15,659 nt of DNA from Methanobacteriota archaeon (GTDB lineage Archaea; Thermoplasmatota; Poseidoniia; Poseidoniales; Poseidoniaceae). The notes beneath the pieces are model-generated. The model made no database searches and was not told the DNA's origin. It saw only the letters and a list, made by a program, of their open reading frames with translations. Where the stretch lies: assembly GCA_029979405.1 (NCBI GenBank), contig JAPOHM010000011.1:1-15659 (forward strand). The letters run 5' to 3'. The translations under genes were made by a program, and so were the position numbers. Of the stretch, positions 1-7,209 are shown piece after piece (the first letter of the stretch is position 1; each line of letters begins with the position of its first letter).

Positions 1-381
1 CACGCCATTGACTTGAATCACTTTGTAACGGACTCCGGGGATGTCACCGTATGAACGGCCCATGCGACCACCGATACCTTCTACCATTACTTCATCGTGT
101 TCATCTATGAAGTTGATAGCCCCGTCTCCTGGAGCGAATGCTGTCAATTTGTTTCCGTTTTTAATCAGTGAAATTTTTACGGCCTTTCTGATGCCTGAAT
201 TAGGTTGTTTTGCTTCGATTCCAACCTTTTCAATAACTATACCCTTGGCTTGTGTTGAACCGCCGAGAGGGTCATGCTTTTCTCGAGATTTAAGCATGCG
301 CTTTTTGTATCTTCGATCTGACCACCTAAATTTTTGGCGATCCTTGGCCATTTTTGCACCTGCAAATAGTCCTCGACCCAT
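1..381 (-). CDS. rps12: Ribosomal protein uS12 (archaeal S12/S23e type), 3' end cut by window edge
   Basis: This is the small-subunit ribosomal protein at the decoding centre. The visible 127 residues match archaeal S12 along their length: the amino end has [15 protein letters not shown], followed by [21 protein letters not shown], the [15 protein letters not shown] block, and [20 protein letters not shown] near the edge. The PNS loop is the conserved decoding-site element of the family. Archaeal S12 is usually about 140-147 residues, so some 15-20 residues are missing at position 1. The ATG at 381 is preceded by GGAG in the minus-strand leader, at a good distance. The upstream neighbour is divergent, so this gene probably opens its own transcript, which in many archaea continues into rps7 and the elongation factor genes. 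That continuation is outside the window and is only inferred. Confidence 0.95.
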   Translation of the reverse strand, partial: MGRGLFAGAKMAKDRQKFRWSDRRYKKRMLKSREKHDPLGGSTQAKGIVIEKVGIEAKQPNSGIRKAVKISLIKNGNKLTAFAPGDGAINFIDEHDEVMVEGIGGRMGRSYGDIPGVRYKVIQVNGV

Positions 382-519
382 GATGATATCTCCATTGAAG
401 CATTTTGCCGACCTACCCCCCCTATTTCATGATACCGATTGATTCAAGCCAAATCAGACTGCCGTTTCGATAGGTTATTTGTGCCAATATTCATGTCTTT
501 AATCTTACAGGGCATTGAC
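382..519. promoter_or_regulatory. Divergent promoter region between uS12 and the UbiD-family gene
   Basis: These 138 bp separate two genes read in opposite directions, so both promoters should lie here. On the minus strand a GGAG Shine-Dalgarno precedes the uS12 start, and there is a run of seven C (seven G on the minus strand) at 416-422. I do not see a convincing TATA box for either side. Part of the region (from 439) is open in the UbiD frame and could be coding if an upstream TTG or ATG is used. Confidence 0.4.
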
Positions 520-1785
520 ATGGCGTTCCGAGATTTGTTGGGGAAGGCAGAAATTATTTCAGAACCAACTAGCGTTCAGCACGGCATTTTCGATAAGTCT
601 GCTTCGGTCGGCCATGAATTATTACTATTCGATAATATATTGGAAGCACCGGGTCATAGAGTCGCTACAAACTTGCTAACTCGACCAAGACTGTGCGACG
701 CTCTCCAAATTGAACCAGAGGACTTCATTGACCTACTCGGTTGGGCTATGGAAAACCCCAGTAATCCAGAAATTGTAGAAAATGGACCCGTACTAGAAAA
801 TCTTCAGCCGGTTGTAGAGCTTTCCAAAATTCCTATTCCACATCATTGGAGAGAAGATGGTGGGAGATATATGTCGTCCAGCGTCATTATTGCCGAATAC
901 AATGGGATTAGGAATATGTCATTTCACAGACAACTTTTGAAAGACGACAATCACCTTGTTGCGAGAATTGTTCCAAGGCACTTGTATGGTTTCATTCAAG
1001 AAGCGAGAAAAAATGGTGAAGAGGTAAATGTCGCAATAATAAATGCTCCAGACCCGGTCGTTCTTTTAGCTGCCGCAATGTCCTTTGATTCGAATATTGA
1101 TGAGTTAACTATTGCTGCCACATTGCATCAAAAAGTTCACGATCGTCCTTTGGGTTTGGTAGAACTACCAAATGGAATTCATGTTCCTTCAGAAGCTGAA
1201 TACGCCATGTGGGGCAGAATCTTGACTACTGATGCGGACGAAGGTCCTTACGTTGACATAACAGGAACTGTCGATGATGTGAGGCAACAACCGATTATTG
1301 AAATCGATGGTTTAACCTTCAGAGATAATCCAATTTTCCACGCATTGATTCCTGCTGAATCAGAACACAAAACACTCATGGGATTACCAAGAGCCCCAAC
1401 CATAAAATCTGCGGTCAGTGAAGTCTGTGAATGCTTAGACGTTCATATGACTGAAGGTGGAGGAGGATGGCTTTCAGCAGTCGTAAAAATAAGAGTAAAG
1501 AGAGAAGGTGATGGGAAAAGAGCAATCAAAGCGGCCCTTGATGGACACAGGTCGATGAAAATGGTGACAATTGTCGATGAAGATATTGACATCACAAATC
1601 CTGTTAGAGTCGAGTGGGCGATGATGACTCGCTGGCAACCGGACAGGGATTCAATTATCCTTTCAAACCAAAAGGGTTCGAGCTTAGATCCTTCTAGGCT
1701 CGATGATGGAAATACATCCAAAATAGGAATAGATGCAACAATACCGTGGGGTTATGAAAGGTCAGGTTTCAAATCAGTACAGTGA
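520..1785 (+). CDS. UbiD-family decarboxylase, probable anhydromevalonate phosphate decarboxylase
   Basis: UbiD enzymes use prenylated FMN to decarboxylate unsaturated acids. The archaeal branch includes the enzyme that converts trans-anhydromevalonate 5-phosphate to isopentenyl phosphate in the modified mevalonate pathway, and this 421-residue protein fits that branch in length and style. Visible blocks are the GGRYMSSSVIIA segment (115-125), RNMSFHRQ (131-138), ARIVPRHLY (148-156), AIINAPDPVVLLAAA (172-186), VPSEAEYAMWGRI (222-234) and the family carboxyl end VEWAMMTRWQPDRD with SSLDPS and KIGIDAT (364-407). The ATG at 520 was chosen because MAFRDLL is where UbiD homology usually starts; ATG 493 and TTG 439 are in-frame alternatives, and none has a clear Shine-Dalgarno. 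The UbiD assignment is firm. The substrate is inferred from family knowledge; the partner prFMN synthase UbiX is not in the window. Confidence 0.87.
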   Translation: MAFRDLLGKAEIISEPTSVQHGIFDKSASVGHELLLFDNILEAPGHRVATNLLTRPRLCDALQIEPEDFIDLLGWAMENPSNPEIVENGPVLENLQPVVELSKIPIPHHWREDGGRYMSSSVIIAEYNGIRNMSFHRQLLKDDNHLVARIVPRHLYGFIQEARKNGEEVNVAIINAPDPVVLLAAAMSFDSNIDELTIAATLHQKVHDRPLGLVELPNGIHVPSEAEYAMWGRILTTDADEGPYVDITGTVDDVRQQPIIEIDGLTFRDNPIFHALIPAESEHKTLMGLPRAPTIKSAVSEVCECLDVHMTEGGGGWLSAVVKIRVKREGDGKRAIKAALDGHRSMKMVTIVDEDIDITNPVRVEWAMMTRWQPDRDSIILSNQKGSSLDPSRLDDGNTSKIGIDATIPWGYERSGFKSVQ

Positions 1786-1793
1786 GGGATAAT

Positions 1794-2783
1794 ATGGAAC
1801 ACTCTGCGGGTAATTTACAACACCCACGCAGGAATCTTGGCAATAGACATCGTTCACAAGCAAAAAAATTTGTAAAATTAGCACAAAAAGATCCTGAAAA
1901 TTCAGAGCAAAATCTTGGGTGGGCTGAACAAAACGCCCAGCAATCTATCCTCCATGATTTCACCGATGAAAATAATTGGCGTTGCCTCGCAGAAATAAAG
2001 CATCTACGTAATGATGGTAACGGACTTGAAATGGTGCTAGAAGACCTGTTCGTTGTATTGGGCAGGGATCCAAATCAATTAAATCAGTTAAAGGATGTTG
2101 ACCATCTAAAAGTCGGATTGGAATTGTTAGAAGCAGCCTTCATGACCGATTCTCTAGATCCTGATAAATGGTTTAAGTCAATAGGTAGCACTGGATTAAA
2201 CGATTTTGCTGAGAGATGCAAGAGGTTAGACTTCACAGACCAGCGTACTAACATCATTTACGGTAGAAGACTTGAGAAAATCAGAGGCTCTGGTAATGAA
2301 GAGATGTTCATCGAACTAGTACAATATCTGTTGGCACACCGGCCATCAAATCATGAACTTTGGCTTGAATTAGGTCGTTTGCATGAAAAGAGAAGTGAAA
2401 TCGACCAAGCATGGCTGTGTTATGACCATGTACAACAAATCAAGCCTACAACAAATGTTAGAGATATGTTCCTCGATAGACTAAAAGGTGCAATGGATGG
2501 TGAAGAAAAAACGCCTTGGAGCGGTCCTTCATTGGAAACACGAAATGATTTCTTGCAGAAAATGACAAAACTTTCTCAAACGATATCAACTGTTTCTACA
2601 GATATCATAATACAACCTGAAGTCATTGAAGAGGTAGAGGATGAGCCTCAGCTGAGGAAGCTGAAATCTCTAATCGAATCCGGAGACTCTGCGGAAGCAT
2701 TTTTCATGGCCCGTTCATTGCTAACATCTGGTGAAGATTGGGCAAAGGAATGGATGGAAAAAGCACAAGAAATGATGGATTAA
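1794..2783 (+). CDS. TPR-like helical-repeat protein, function unknown
   Basis: I do not recognise a named family. The 329-residue product is soluble, with no signal peptide or membrane segment. Its clearest feature is one TPR-type hairpin at about residues 186-217, with the usual spacing of W/L-G-Y-A/P positions (ELWLELGRLHEK followed by AWLCYDHVQQIKP). A second weaker one is at the carboxyl end (about 287-327). The first 30 residues are basic; residues 275-285 are acidic. The ATG at 1794 is preferred because GAGGG at 1784-1788 precedes it; a GTG at 1782 overlaps the UbiD stop. The close spacing suggests co-transcription with the UbiD gene. The stop shares the palindrome TTAA with the stop of the facing gene. 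TPR proteins usually act as scaffolds, but no partner is evident. Confidence 0.75.
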   Translation: MEHSAGNLQHPRRNLGNRHRSQAKKFVKLAQKDPENSEQNLGWAEQNAQQSILHDFTDENNWRCLAEIKHLRNDGNGLEMVLEDLFVVLGRDPNQLNQLKDVDHLKVGLELLEAAFMTDSLDPDKWFKSIGSTGLNDFAERCKRLDFTDQRTNIIYGRRLEKIRGSGNEEMFIELVQYLLAHRPSNHELWLELGRLHEKRSEIDQAWLCYDHVQQIKPTTNVRDMFLDRLKGAMDGEEKTPWSGPSLETRNDFLQKMTKLSQTISTVSTDIIIQPEVIEEVEDEPQLRKLKSLIESGDSAEAFFMARSLLTSGEDWAKEWMEKAQEMMD

Positions 2784-3811
2784 ATATCTTTTAATGTCAT
2801 AATTTCTGTAACTCTATTCGTCCATCTATTTTTTTCATCACCCTCAAAGATAGACGCACAAATCGCTGCGAGTAAAGCATCCTCCACAACTTCAGGATTG
2901 GATAACAATTCGGAAAAAATTTCTGTTGATTCTAATTTTTGTGATAGCAAAAGAAGTGTTCTCAAGTCTGGACGTTCACTTCCTGAGTAGTCAGTTCCAA
3001 CATTTTCTACGCACCATGATAATACGCCCTTAACGTCATCAGGATGTACTTGAAGAACCACTTGTTCTTCACCTGCAGACAAAGGCTTTGCAGTGATTAT
3101 TTGGTCAGCGAATTTTTCGGCATTTTCATCGATGTAGGATGAAGATATTTCTACAAAAATCGCCCCGGCTTCTATTGCTAAATCCATTTGTTTTGCAATA
3201 ATAGCATGTGCATGTGAATTGAAAGCACATCTTGCTGCATCAAAGAATTGGCCAAAGGCCATGTGAATTCTTGCTGCTTGAATGCGAGAAATTGCTATAG
3301 TTTCATGGGCATGGCCGGAGTTACGTGAAATCTCTCCATGGACATGTAATGCCATCATTGGCTCATCTATAGAAAGGTGGAATGCCGCTTTATTTAGCAT
3401 CGAAATATCATGGTCCCTACTTGCTTTTGAAACGGATTTTAGCCTAGTTTCCGCCCAAGTCAAATCGTCCCTTGCAGATTCTATATCACCGTTCTCAAAA
3501 TGCACTAATCCTCTTTCCATCCTCAATCTGCCCTCCAAGGACAAATCTCTTGTTTCTGGATTACGGGCTACATTGAGAGCTGTTTCGATGGCTTCAAGCG
3601 ATATATTCCCAGCAATTCTTGATCTAACTAAATCAAGTACCTCCTTCTCTGCTGGGGTTAATTTATCGTCTAAATATTCAACAATCTCACTACCCATTAC
3701 AACCCCTAATTCAGCTACACCAAGCCAACTACTCCAACCCATTTTTTCCAACATTGGTTCGAGTTCTCTATCACCATTGTCAAAAGCAATTATAATCTCT
3801 TCTGGATTCAT
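2780..3811 (-). CDS. Helical-repeat (TPR-like) protein, function unknown, last gene of the exosome operon
   Basis: The product has 343 residues with no membrane segment. It reads as stacked helical hairpins: paired helices with A/G/L spacing occur around residues 95-130 (RLRMERGLVHFENGDIESARDD), 150-175 and 195-230 (AARIHMAFGQFFDAARCAF). This resembles TPR or 14-3-3-like superhelical repeats, but no motif names a function. The start ATG overlaps the DHH stop as ATGA, and a strong GGAGGAG lies six bases upstream inside the end of the DHH gene, so translational coupling is likely. It ends at the shared TTAA stop with the facing TPR-like gene. The opposite strand also has an open frame at 3282-3845, but this frame has the Shine-Dalgarno and the operon context. 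Confidence 0.72.
   Translation of the reverse strand: MNPEEIIIAFDNGDRELEPMLEKMGWSSWLGVAELGVVMGSEIVEYLDDKLTPAEKEVLDLVRSRIAGNISLEAIETALNVARNPETRDLSLEGRLRMERGLVHFENGDIESARDDLTWAETRLKSVSKASRDHDISMLNKAAFHLSIDEPMMALHVHGEISRNSGHAHETIAISRIQAARIHMAFGQFFDAARCAFNSHAHAIIAKQMDLAIEAGAIFVEISSSYIDENAEKFADQIITAKPLSAGEEQVVLQVHPDDVKGVLSWCVENVGTDYSGSERPDLRTLLLLSQKLESTEIFSELLSNPEVVEDALLAAICASIFEGDEKNRWTNRVTEIMTLKDI
2829..2835 (+). terminator. Candidate oligo-T terminator for the UbiD/TPR transcript
   Basis: Seven T in a row lie about 46 bases past the stop of the plus-strand TPR-like gene. Archaeal RNA polymerase commonly terminates at T-rich runs without a hairpin. The run lies inside the coding region of the facing gene, so the two transcripts would overlap. 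This is a prediction from base composition only. Confidence 0.3.
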
Positions 3812-4779
3812 TTTTTACTCCTCCTTATCCCTGCTAATAAATTGATAAAGCCCGATTCTGCAGATATGGGGTCCGCATCTCCGGACCATCCAGCTGCACC
3901 ATCATGTCCACCACCTTCTCCACCGATTTGGCTGGATAACTGTTTCATTAAATTACCAAGGTGGACGCCTTGCTTTGTAGAGTTTCTATTCGCCCTTGCA
4001 GTAAGTCTAGATTTGCCATTTCTAGAGCGACAAACCAGAGATACATCACCACCGGTTTGTAGTAAGAGAGATGCAATTTTCCCTTCCTGAATACCACCGT
4101 TTGTAAGAACCAAATTCCAATCTCCCACATCTATCGATTTGCAATTATTAAGTGCCTTAATTATTGCTCCCCTATCACTTGGTGATACCTTCTCATTCTG
4201 CAGGTTTTCTACGAACTCTTGATATTCAAAGTCACCACCTGAAACTATTCGGGAAGCAATCTCTAAAGCATGCTCATCAGCATGCTGAAATCTACCTGTA
4301 TCAGTTATCAACCCTGCAAGTAAGAGTTTCCTTACTTCGTCGGTAAGAGAATTTGGATAGTACTTTTCTAGGTATTGAAAAATGATCTGTGTTGTCGACC
4401 TTGCATTGGTCCTGAATTCCAAATCACGGTCGCTAAATGTCCAATCCGAAGTTGCATGATGGTCAATTACACAATATGGTGTTTCATGTGGAATCTTAAT
4501 CCCAGTCTGTTCGAGAGATGCTGCATCAACGAATATGACTCCCGCCAAATTATTTGGCCATTGACTGTTTTCTGCAATAATCTTGAACGGCGCCCTTAAT
4601 TCATTACACACTCTTTTTGCTAATTTTCCTAAATGCAACCCGCATGCCAATAATTCAGGCCTAGTTGTGGATAACGCAATAGCAGAACCAACTGTGTCCA
4701 TGTCGCCATTACGACCAGTGACGATTGCAACAGGTCCATTGTTGACTCTGTCGTTAATCCAATTGTGGAGATTTTCCAA
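3808..4779 (-). CDS. DHH/DHHA1 phosphoesterase (RecJ/NrnA-like)
   Basis: DHH enzymes are metal-dependent phosphodiesterases; relatives of this size (about 320 residues) degrade short oligonucleotides or cyclic dinucleotides, or act as RecJ-like nucleases. Visible motifs are NGDMDTVGS (D26, D28), VIFVDAAS (D85), the name motif DHHAT (106-110), LITDTGRF (D160) and a carboxyl DHHA1 domain with GGEGGGHDGAAG (about 287-298). Motif I normally carries a histidine four residues before the first aspartate; here that position is Gly22. The TTG start at 4779 was chosen because GAGGGA, overlapping the prefoldin stop, sits at proper spacing. It is coupled to prefoldin beta upstream and to the helical-repeat gene downstream (ATGA overlap). 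The family is sure; the substrate cannot be read from the sequence. Its place in the exosome operon makes RNA-end or nanoRNA turnover an attractive inference. Confidence 0.88.
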   Translation of the reverse strand: MENLHNWINDRVNNGPVAIVTGRNGDMDTVGSAIALSTTRPELLACGLHLGKLAKRVCNELRAPFKIIAENSQWPNNLAGVIFVDAASLEQTGIKIPHETPYCVIDHHATSDWTFSDRDLEFRTNARSTTQIIFQYLEKYYPNSLTDEVRKLLLAGLITDTGRFQHADEHALEIASRIVSGGDFEYQEFVENLQNEKVSPSDRGAIIKALNNCKSIDVGDWNLVLTNGGIQEGKIASLLLQTGGDVSLVCRSRNGKSRLTARANRNSTKQGVHLGNLMKQLSSQIGGEGGGHDGAAGWSGDADPISAESGFINLLAGIRRSKK

Positions 4780-4781
4780 AT

Positions 4782-5102
4782 CTATCCCTCAATCGATTTT
4801 TTCAATTCATCATAGGTTGTAACTAATTGTTGTTCTTTTTGTTTGATTGAGACAAGAGCACTGTTGAGTTGTTCCAGAGCACTTTCTAAATCTGAGATTA
4901 ATTTATCTCTGTCTTCAACCTCGACTAAAATAGTTCCCATTTGACGATGCAAAGACATTCCTTCCGGCTGATTTTTCACAGCAACTATTGTTCCTTCTAT
5001 TTCTCTTACTTGAGTGCTAAGAGAAGCTACTTGTTGTCTTGCGGCTTGGACTTCAGCGACGACTAATTGCAGTTGTTGTCCTAACTCCATGTTGATAGCC
5101 AA
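4782..5102 (-). CDS. pfdB: Prefoldin subunit beta
   Basis: Prefoldin is a hexameric chaperone (two alpha, four beta) that hands unfolded proteins to the thermosome. This 106-residue product has the beta pattern: an amino coiled coil rich in Q, A and V (about 8-45), a short central hairpin with VGN/MGTILVEV-like sequence (about 55-62), and a carboxyl coiled coil (about 66-102). Beta subunits are typically 105-125 residues. The start is uncertain: TTG at 5102 gives MAINMELG, while ATG at 5090 is equally in frame, and neither has a visible Shine-Dalgarno. Its position after pcc1 in the exosome superoperon is well known in archaea and supports the call. Confidence 0.88.
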   Translation of the reverse strand: MAINMELGQQLQLVVAEVQAARQQVASLSTQVREIEGTIVAVKNQPEGMSLHRQMGTILVEVEDRDKLISDLESALEQLNSALVSIKQKEQQLVTTYDELKKSIEG

Positions 5103-5113
5103 ACATAACTACT

Positions 5114-5329
5114 TCAAGAATCCATCACTTTTAGGACATTGTATGAAACTATCACACTTCGCATTCGCGTGTTCCACATGGCGCGAGCGTCTTTCGCTCG
5201 TGATTCGATTAATGTAAATGAGAATGATGATTCGCCAATTACTACATCTTCTTCACTTGCTAAACTGGAAGCCAAAGATTCAGCATCAGATGAATCCACC
5301 AAAAGGCGGACCTTCCACAACAGAATCAC
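5114..5329 (-). CDS. pcc1: KEOPS complex subunit Pcc1
   Basis: Pcc1 is the small dimerisation subunit of KEOPS, which makes the t6A37 modification in tRNAs that read ANN codons. The 71-residue product has the family form: beta strands at the amino end (WKVRLLVDSSDAESLASSL), a central strand pair (SSFSFTLIESRA) and the diagnostic carboxyl helix ARAMWNTRMRSVIVSYNVL, equivalent to the R-x-x-x-N-S-x-x-R helix of relatives. The GTG start at 5329 overlaps the eL43 stop as GTGA. A TTG three codons later (5320) has better spacing to GAGGAG at the end of the eL43 gene, so the true product may be 68 residues. Other KEOPS genes are not in the window. Confidence 0.8.
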   Translation of the reverse strand: MILLWKVRLLVDSSDAESLASSLASEEDVVIGESSFSFTLIESRAKDARAMWNTRMRSVIVSYNVLKVMDS

Positions 5330-5685
5330 TCCTCTTCTTCAAGCTCGCCAGCATTCATTGCTCTCTCATATTCGATTGCAGCTTGCTGTGCGATGTATGC
5401 CATGTCAGCAGTAGTTGCTCCATCAGCATTTCTTCTAATGATTCTGTTATTTGCATCGGAAGCTCTAGTGTATGGCTCCCATGCCCCACCAGCAAATGTG
5501 TGGCCACACTTACCACAAGACCAAATTCCGACAGACTTTCTGCCGACTTTTCTGTATTGACATACCGGGCAAGTGTATTTTGCGGATTTTTTCCTTAGTG
5601 CCATGCCGGCGTTTCTTCTAACGCTAACACCATATCTTGCACCAAACTTTCCTGTTAGTCCCGCTTTTTGGGTTCTTTTTGCCAT
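5326..5685 (-). CDS. rpl37ae: Ribosomal protein eL43 (L37Ae) with acidic C-terminal extension
   Basis: This is a zinc-binding large-subunit protein. The amino end (KRTQKAGLTGKFGARYGVSVRR) and the four-cysteine ribbon (C39, C42, C57, C60, in CPVC and CGKC) with KVGRKSVGIWSC between them identify the family. The core ends by about residue 75. Some 40 further residues follow, ending in ELEEEE, which is longer than the usual 75-95-residue archaeal protein. The ATG at 5685 has AAGGAGG seven bases upstream, inside the last codons of rrp42. The end GAAGAGGAG doubles as ribosome-binding sequence for pcc1. Many archaea have the RNA polymerase zinc-ribbon gene rpoP between eL43 and pcc1; here there is no room for it. 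Confidence 0.93.
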   Translation of the reverse strand: MAKRTQKAGLTGKFGARYGVSVRRNAGMALRKKSAKYTCPVCQYRKVGRKSVGIWSCGKCGHTFAGGAWEPYTRASDANNRIIRRNADGATTADMAYIAQQAAIEYERAMNAGELEEEE

Positions 5686-5687
5686 GT

Positions 5688-6470
5688 TTAGGCCTCCTTG
5701 GATTTGACGAGATTTGCGAGTTCAGCACATCGATTTTGAGCCACTTCGAGTATCTCGGCGAATTCGGTCGGCGTGAAAGTTCCCTTTAAGCCCTTTTGTA
5801 GTGAATGGAGATGTCCTTCGTCTGCTAAAGTGATGTGGATTCTCTCTTCTCCACCGTTTTCTTCTTGTTCATTTGCGTCTAAAACGTACCTTCCACCTAC
5901 TCTTGTAAATGTGCACATTGTTGGTGTTTTTTGAACTTGAAGAGGATAATCTTCTCCAACGTCAAACCGTTCAGCAGGAACAGTGGAAGTCTTTAGGGCC
6001 GCTATTGCTGCCAAAGCAGATGCATCGAAGATGTTCCCTCTATCTGATAGAACGTGGATGTCTATCATTACTCCCAAGACTTTCTCTCCTGGGATGATGC
6101 ACAATGAATCCATATCTATACATCCGGATTCTCTGATACCTCTATCAACCACTCTGCCCAATTCAATCGATTCTGGCGATGGTGGTCCAGCTTCATACTT
6201 CAAACCTGCAACAGGTCTTAATTCAGCACCACACATTAGTGAACCTTGAGTTGGCCTATCTGGCCATGGTTCTCGAACTTCGAATTTAACACCTGCATAA
6301 ACAATCGTGTCTCCCCATGTTACCTTCGCACTTCCTTCTGCGTTGTACAAACAGTCGGTTTCCAAGATAATTTCCCGTGATTCGAATCTTCCTCTTCCAT
6401 CAATTCTCTTGTCAGATTCTGCCAATCTTGCTAATTCTTGCTTTAGTAAACTAGAAACTGGAGCTGTCAA
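5688..6470 (-). CDS. rrp42: Exosome complex subunit Rrp42 (RNase PH-like, non-catalytic)
   Basis: Rrp42 forms the hexameric ring of the archaeal exosome with Rrp41; it binds RNA but lacks the catalytic residues. The RNase PH fold is clear: RIDGRGRFESREI near the amino end, EGSAKVTWGDTIVYAGVKFEV, then GRVVDRGIRESGCIDMDSLCI, and IDIHVLSDRGNIFDASALAAIAAL. I place the start at the TTG at 6470 (260 residues) because a perfect GGAGGTG lies six bases upstream, inside the last codons of rrp41. It leaves one base between the two genes. An ATG at 6497 is in frame and would add nine residues, but it has no Shine-Dalgarno and would overlap rrp41 by 26 bases. Confidence 0.95.
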   Translation of the reverse strand: MTAPVSSLLKQELARLAESDKRIDGRGRFESREIILETDCLYNAEGSAKVTWGDTIVYAGVKFEVREPWPDRPTQGSLMCGAELRPVAGLKYEAGPPSPESIELGRVVDRGIRESGCIDMDSLCIIPGEKVLGVMIDIHVLSDRGNIFDASALAAIAALKTSTVPAERFDVGEDYPLQVQKTPTMCTFTRVGGRYVLDANEQEENGGEERIHITLADEGHLHSLQKGLKGTFTPTEFAEILEVAQNRCAELANLVKSKEA

Positions 6471-6471
6471 A

Positions 6472-7209
6472 TTAAGCACCTCCATTCTTAGATTCATATC
6501 TTCTCTTCAATGCATCCATTTGAATTTCGTGAATCTCCCTTGCGGCTTTCATATTGTATTCCATGCATAGGTTGAATTCATCAATTGATAAGTCACCATC
6601 CATTTGCAAAAACGCGATTTCTCCAGTGGTAGGTAAGATTCCCATTGGTAAATCTGCTTGACCATAGTTGTCTTCTGCTTTGTCAAGGTCAAGAACAACA
6701 GTATCCTCTACCTTTCCACTTGCAACTCCAACAATCATATCTCTCATCGGTATGCCTGCATCTGCAAGAGCCACCGATGCTGCGGTGATGCCTACGCATC
6801 TGGTACCTGCTTCCGCTGATAAAATTTCTATTTCAACTCTAATCTTTGACCTTGGATATCTTTCTACCAAGACCACGCTTTCCAGTGCTTCAGCTGTAAC
6901 TTTGCTAATCTCTCTGGACCTCCTATTGAATCCAGGTCGAATTCGATCACTCGTTGAAAATGGAGCCATGTTATATCGTAAATCAATTACAGCTCTATCT
7001 TGTTTCTGAATCTTTCTTGGATGAGCTTCCATTGGGCCATATACTGCACAAATTGCAACATTTAATCCGTGTTTAACCCATGCTGAACCGTCGGCAGCGG
7101 GCAATATGCCTGCCTCAATTTGTACATCTCTCATTTCATCTAATTTACGACCATCCAGTCGTAATCCATCATCTCTCAATAATTGGACGTCTCCATATCC
7201 TCCCATCAT
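6472..7209 (-). CDS. rrp41: Exosome complex catalytic subunit Rrp41
   Basis: Rrp41 is the phosphorolytic 3'-5' exoribonuclease and tailing subunit of the archaeal exosome. The RNase PH fold is seen in LRLDGRKLDEMRDVQIEAG (16-34), an Arg-rich RNA/phosphate segment RPGFNRRSREISK (91-103), and SAEAGTRCVGITAASVAL (131-148). The active-site block DLDKAEDNYGQAD (174-186) keeps D180 and D186, which match the catalytic aspartates of characterised archaeal Rrp41, so the enzyme should be active. Length 245 is normal. ATG at 7209 overlaps the rrp4 stop; GGAGG lies five bases upstream within the last rrp4 codons. A second ATG follows immediately at 7206. Confidence 0.96.
   Translation of the reverse strand: MMGGYGDVQLLRDDGLRLDGRKLDEMRDVQIEAGILPAADGSAWVKHGLNVAICAVYGPMEAHPRKIQKQDRAVIDLRYNMAPFSTSDRIRPGFNRRSREISKVTAEALESVVLVERYPRSKIRVEIEILSAEAGTRCVGITAASVALADAGIPMRDMIVGVASGKVEDTVVLDLDKAEDNYGQADLPMGILPTTGEIAFLQMDGDLSIDEFNLCMEYNMKAAREIHEIQMDALKRRYESKNGGA

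Noticed and set aside
416..422. Run of seven C in the uS12/UbiD divergent region
   Set aside because: A short homopolymer in a single intergenic position; no structure or repeat partner found, so not reported as a regulatory element in itself.
41..442. Plus-strand open frame of 133 codons over the uS12 gene
   Set aside because: The minus strand encodes unmistakable uS12 here; the plus frame is Ser/Pro-rich shadow sequence with no Shine-Dalgarno.
3282..3845. Plus-strand open frame of 187 codons opposite the helical-repeat gene
   Set aside because: Ser/Ile-rich antisense shadow; the minus frame is longer, has GGAGGAG before its start and fits the operon by an ATGA overlap.
5300..5340. Looked for an rpoP zinc-ribbon gene between eL43 and pcc1
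   Set aside because: The two genes overlap by four bases, so no extra gene fits, and no other CxxC small frame is seen nearby.
5218..5598. Plus-strand frame of 126 codons over eL43 and pcc1
   Set aside because: Antisense to two recognised genes; Cys/Ser-rich low-information translation.
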